A stretch of 64,000 nt of DNA. Source: Acidobacteriota bacterium. Lineage in GTDB: Bacteria; Acidobacteriota; Thermoanaerobaculia; Multivoradales; JBCCEF01. Below the pieces are notes generated by a model that saw only the letters and a program-made list of their open reading frames with translations, ran no database searches and had not been told where the DNA came from. Position 1 is the first letter of the stretch. Each line of letters opens with the position of its first letter. Where the stretch lies: positions 1 to 64,000 of the forward strand of contig JBCCEF010000005.1 in NCBI GenBank assembly GCA_039030395.1. The letters run 5' to 3'. This document shows, one piece after another, positions 61,218-64,000 of this stretch. The position numbers and the translations under genes were made by a program.

Positions 61218-62492
61218 TCAGCGGGCCGGAGCGGTCTGCGGTGGCATCTCCACGCAGTACAGGAACTCGTCCGTCCGCAGGTAGATGCGGCCGTCGGCGA
61301 CGGCTGGGGAGGCGAGGGTGAAGCCGGGGGTTTGGTTCTCCGCCACGATCTCCGCCGGATCGCCGACCTTCACCACGGCGGTGGTGCCTTTCTCGTCGAT
61401 GGCGTAGAGGTGGCCGCCGGCCAGCACCGGCGACGCGCTGTGGTTCCCTGCGCCCAGGCGGAGCGGTTCCCCCAGCTCGGAGCCGTCGTCGAGATCGAAG
61501 CGTCGGAGGATGCCGCGGTCGTTGACGATGAACAGCGTCTCCCCATCGGTGAGCGGGCTCGGCACGTCGCCGGCCCGCTCGAGGCGCCAGGCGACGGCGG
61601 GTGTCCCCTCGGGCGGGATCTTGAGCGCCAACAGCGGCGACACCCGGGACGGCACGATCAGCAGATCGCCGGTGACGACGGGAGTGCCCACCAGGCGGTA
61701 GTTCTTCTCGCGGTTGGGGTTGAGGCCGCCGACCCGCCAGAGCTCTTTGCCGCTGGCGAGGTCGTGGCCGGTGACGTAGTCGGCGCCGGAGATCACCAGT
61801 TCGCGGCGCTCGCCCACCTCCAGCAGCACCGGGGTGGTGTAGGCATCCGGCGATTCGAGCAAGGCGTCGGTCTTGCGCTCCACCTTCCAGCGGCTCTCGC
61901 CGCTCGCCCCGTCGAGGGCCACTACGTACGAGGGATCGTCGGTCTTCATGCCGTGGAGTACCTGGATGTAGAGGGTGCCGTCCACCAGCAGCGGCGAGGA
62001 GGCATAGCCCCACAGAATGCCGAATGGGCCGTAGTCTTTCTGTAGGTCGCGGCGCCACAGCATCTTGCCGGCGAAATCGAAGGCGGCGACCACACCGGTG
62101 CCGGTCATCACCCAGACGTGCTCACCGTCGGTCACCGGCGATGGCGAGGAGAGATTGTGCTTGCGGGGAATCCTGTTGCCGCCGTCCAGCGGGCGCTTCC
62201 AGACGACCGAACCGTCCTTCGCCGCCAGCGACCAGAGTTCCAGGCGTTCGCCGTCCGCCGCCTGCAGGAAGATGCGGTCGCCGGAGACGATCGGCGTGGC
62301 CCCGGAGAGGGCCGTCATCGGAGCCTTCCAGCAGAGATTGTCCTCCGCGCTCCAGCGGAGCGGCAGCTTCTCCTCGGCGCTGGTGCTGTCGCGCTCCGGG
62401 CCGCGCCAGTTGGGCCAGTCGCCGGCCGCCGAAAACGGCAGAGCGAGAGTGAGGAGGGCGGCGACTAGGGCGATCCGAGGGGGTCGAAACAT
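61218..62492 (-). CDS. Secreted PQQ-like beta-propeller protein
   Basis: A 424-residue protein with a signal peptide (IALVAALLTLALPFSAAG). Propeller blades repeat a pattern such as LWSLAAKDGSVVWKRPL, VAAFDFAGKMLWRRDL, VALDGASGESRWKVE and TGHDLASGKELWRVG. It starts with DWPNWRGPERDSTS, common in this family in Planctomycetota and Acidobacteriota. No quinone-enzyme catalytic motif is visible, so a binding or scaffold role is likely. ATG 62492 has GGAGGAA upstream. The 157 nt before the hydroxylase gene hold nothing recognised. Confidence 0.87.
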   Translation of the reverse strand: MFRPPRIALVAALLTLALPFSAAGDWPNWRGPERDSTSAEEKLPLRWSAEDNLCWKAPMTALSGATPIVSGDRIFLQAADGERLELWSLAAKDGSVVWKRPLDGGNRIPRKHNLSSPSPVTDGEHVWVMTGTGVVAAFDFAGKMLWRRDLQKDYGPFGILWGYASSPLLVDGTLYIQVLHGMKTDDPSYVVALDGASGESRWKVERKTDALLESPDAYTTPVLLEVGERRELVISGADYVTGHDLASGKELWRVGGLNPNREKNYRLVGTPVVTGDLLIVPSRVSPLLALKIPPEGTPAVAWRLERAGDVPSPLTDGETLFIVNDRGILRRFDLDDGSELGEPLRLGAGNHSASPVLAGGHLYAIDEKGTTAVVKVGDPAEIVAENQTPGFTLASPAVADGRIYLRTDEFLYCVEMPPQTAPAR

Positions 62493-62600
62493 CGGGAAGT
62501 TCCTCCGTAGGTGAGGGCAGGCGATCTTCGCACGGCCATCGTACCGCCGTCCGCGACCTTCATGCCGATTGCGCATAAGATGATCGGCGAGGAGAACTCC

Positions 62601-63302
62601 ATGAACCGACGATCGAAGACTCGTTCTGCCCTATTCGCCACCCTGCTGGTCCTGATCGCGCCGGCGGCCTTTGCCGACACCGCCGTTGGCGTGAAGGCCG
62701 GTACCCTCGGCGTCGGCGCCGAGATCACCTTCGACCTGAGCGAGAGCGTCGCCCTTCGCGGCGGCGTCGCAACCTTCGACTACGCCCTCGACTACTCCGC
62801 CGGCGGCATCGACTATGACGGCGATCTGGAGCTCTTGGATGCCACTTTGGTTCTCGACTGGTATCCGGCGACGAAGGGCTTTCGGATCACCGCCGGTGCC
62901 GGCTGGAACGACCATCGGCTGGTCGGCCGGGCGCCACTGATCGATCTGCTGGCCGGCGAGATCGACATCCCTCAGTCTCTGCTGTCCCTCTTGCCGATCG
63001 AGCTGGGCACCCTGCGCGGCGAGGCGACGGTGGATGCCCTGGGCCCCTACCTCGGCATCGGCTTCGGTCGTGCTACCGCTCTCGGCAGTTCTCCCTGGAG
63101 CCTGTCTCTCGACCTCGGCGTGGTGCTGCACGGCGACCCGGAAGTCGAGCTGACCGCCGACTCGCCGCTCCTCGACGAGTTCCCGGAACTCCGGCCGCTG
63201 GTGGACGCCCTGGTAGCAGCGGAGGAGCGTGAACTGGAGGCCGAGGCCGAGGAGGGGAACTTCTTCCCGGTGGTGTCGGTGAGTATCGGTTACCGGTTCT
63301 GA
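62601..63302 (+). CDS. Outer-membrane beta-barrel protein
   Basis: A 233-residue protein with a signal peptide (SALFATLLVLIAPAAFA). Alternating amphipathic strands (LRGGVATFDYALDYSAGGIDY, FRITAGAGWNDHRLVG, YLGIGFGRA) end with the terminal aromatic strand VVSVSIGYRF, the C-terminal Phe signal of BAM-inserted barrels. Its function is unknown. ATG 62601 has GAGGAG in front. Confidence 0.85.
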   Translation: MNRRSKTRSALFATLLVLIAPAAFADTAVGVKAGTLGVGAEITFDLSESVALRGGVATFDYALDYSAGGIDYDGDLELLDATLVLDWYPATKGFRITAGAGWNDHRLVGRAPLIDLLAGEIDIPQSLLSLLPIELGTLRGEATVDALGPYLGIGFGRATALGSSPWSLSLDLGVVLHGDPEVELTADSPLLDEFPELRPLVDALVAAEERELEAEAEEGNFFPVVSVSIGYRF

Positions 63303-63339
63303 GAAGCGCAGGGTCAATGGGTTGGCCAGAGCCAGCGCA

Positions 63340-63345
63340 TAGAAT
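63340..63345 (+). promoter_or_regulatory. Putative -10 of leaderless beta-helix gene
   Basis: TAGAAT lies 7 nt before ATG 63353, with no Shine-Dalgarno between. Confidence 0.4.
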
Positions 63346-63352
63346 GCCGGCT

Positions 63353-64000
63353 ATGACCTCCGTTCCTTGCAGATGGCTCCTGGCCGGAGCCGCAGTCCTT
63401 GCTTCCTTTGCCTTGCCGCTCTCCGCCGGCAGCCTCGAGACCTTGACCCTGCCGGGGCCCGGTGGGAACGGCGGGATGTACCTGCCGGATCTTCAGGCCA
63501 CCTATCCGGGTGTCGATTGGCAGACTCTCGACCGGCTGTACATTCCGGCGGCGCACTACCGGTTCATTCGCCTGGGCAACCTGCCGCTGCGGTCGCCGAC
63601 GAATCCGCTGGTGATCACCAACAGCGGCGGTCAAGTGCGCGTCGGCGGACTCGACTTTCACTATGTGTTCTCGATCACCGGCGGAGCAAATTGGAAGCTG
63701 ACCGGCCGCTGGGATGCGGACGAGGCCACCGGCCATCCGGACTTCCGCGGTCACGCCGAGGGGGACTACGCGAACAGCCGAGGCACCTACGGCTTCTTGG
63801 TCGACGATGCCTTCGAGGACACCAACTCCGGCCTCGGCATCGGCGGCGGGGCGACGGACTTCGAGGTGGAGATGGTCGAGATCCGCCACGTCGGCTTCGC
63901 CGGCATGTCCGTCAAGACCGACGACGCCGGGGACGCCCACATGGAGAACGTTTCGATCCACGACAACTACATTCACGATGTGGGCAGCGAAGGGGTCTAC
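63353..64000 (+). CDS. Secreted right-handed beta-helix protein (3' truncated)
   Basis: An open frame of 216 codons reaching the right edge, so the C-terminus is missing. It has a signal peptide (LLAGAAVLASFALPLSAG). Repeated short beta-rungs such as VEMVEIRHVGFAGMSVKTDD, MENVSIHDNYIHDVGSEGV are typical of pectate-lyase-like parallel helices (Pfam Beta_helix). Probably an extracellular polysaccharide-binding or lyase-like protein; catalytic residues would lie beyond the window. Confidence 0.75.
   Translation, partial: MTSVPCRWLLAGAAVLASFALPLSAGSLETLTLPGPGGNGGMYLPDLQATYPGVDWQTLDRLYIPAAHYRFIRLGNLPLRSPTNPLVITNSGGQVRVGGLDFHYVFSITGGANWKLTGRWDADEATGHPDFRGHAEGDYANSRGTYGFLVDDAFEDTNSGLGIGGGATDFEVEMVEIRHVGFAGMSVKTDDAGDAHMENVSIHDNYIHDVGSEGVY

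Noticed and set aside
1-64000. tRNA, rRNA, riboswitch or IS elements
   Set aside because: I looked for tRNA T-loop/CCA patterns, rRNA-like blocks and transposase motifs and saw none convincing; a covariance-model search would be needed to exclude small RNAs.

Overview
This 64 kb window is one GC-rich, densely coding bacterial chromosome segment. Gene content points to a Gram-negative (diderm) organism: an LpxL-type acyltransferase, an outer-membrane barrel, several lipoproteins and an ABC-exported surface polysaccharide. CRTAC1/ASPIC-type FG-GAP proteins, secreted TPR proteins, an S74 tail-fibre-type secreted protein and a protease-type C-terminal PPC-like module suggest Acidobacteriota, possibly Thermoanaerobaculia. 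That placement is inference; there is no rRNA or tRNA here to test it. No phage, IS element or CRISPR array was seen.

Layout. 1-1.3 kb: end of a secreted protein, a strong terminator and a small GC-rich tandem repeat. 1.3-3.1 kb: a GspE/PilB ATPase. 3.1-20.1 kb: a surface-glycan region. A seven-gene + strand operon (GT2, cyclase, CMP-sugar synthetase-like enzyme, 2-hydroxyacid dehydrogenase, SDR, KpsM/KpsT-like exporter) converges on a three-gene - strand operon (FkbM methyltransferase with a repeated coiled coil, capsule-synthesis-like transferase, GT4). Next comes a + strand run of a polyprenyl-phosphate-type GT2, WecD, WecE and a large membrane protein. 20.1-27.3 kb: secreted proteins (S74, TPR, CRTAC1) and an odd DHH-motif plus membrane fusion. 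27.4-45 kb: lipid A acyltransferase, XdhC/MocA molybdenum-cofactor helpers, a secreted 9-Cys peptide, DUF445, a second FG-GAP pair, an aminotransferase, PhhB, a RES/Xre-type toxin-antitoxin pair, a BoxD-like aldehyde dehydrogenase and a cold-shock gene. 45-64 kb: an EamA transporter, an ornithine/lysine N-monooxygenase, SpeD, an AmpD-like amidase, a PuuB-like oxidase, a MocR/PdxR regulator, a HepT/MntA toxin-antitoxin pair, PepT, a molybdenum hydroxylase large subunit and several secreted proteins.

How the parts may work together. The glycan region encodes sugar activation, polymer assembly and ABC export, with a Fuc4NAc branch (WecE/WecD). XdhC and MocA probably mature the molybdenum hydroxylase encoded about 28 kb away. 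The BoxD-like dehydrogenase and this hydroxylase could both serve aromatic-CoA metabolism, but that is speculative.

Two non-coding patterns stand out. First, four intergenic copies of a composite multi-hairpin element lie at gene 3' ends, and their terminal arms often supply the stop codon of the flanking gene. Second, nine genes without a visible Shine-Dalgarno have a TAnnnT hexamer 6-8 nt before the start codon, the layout of leaderless transcription.
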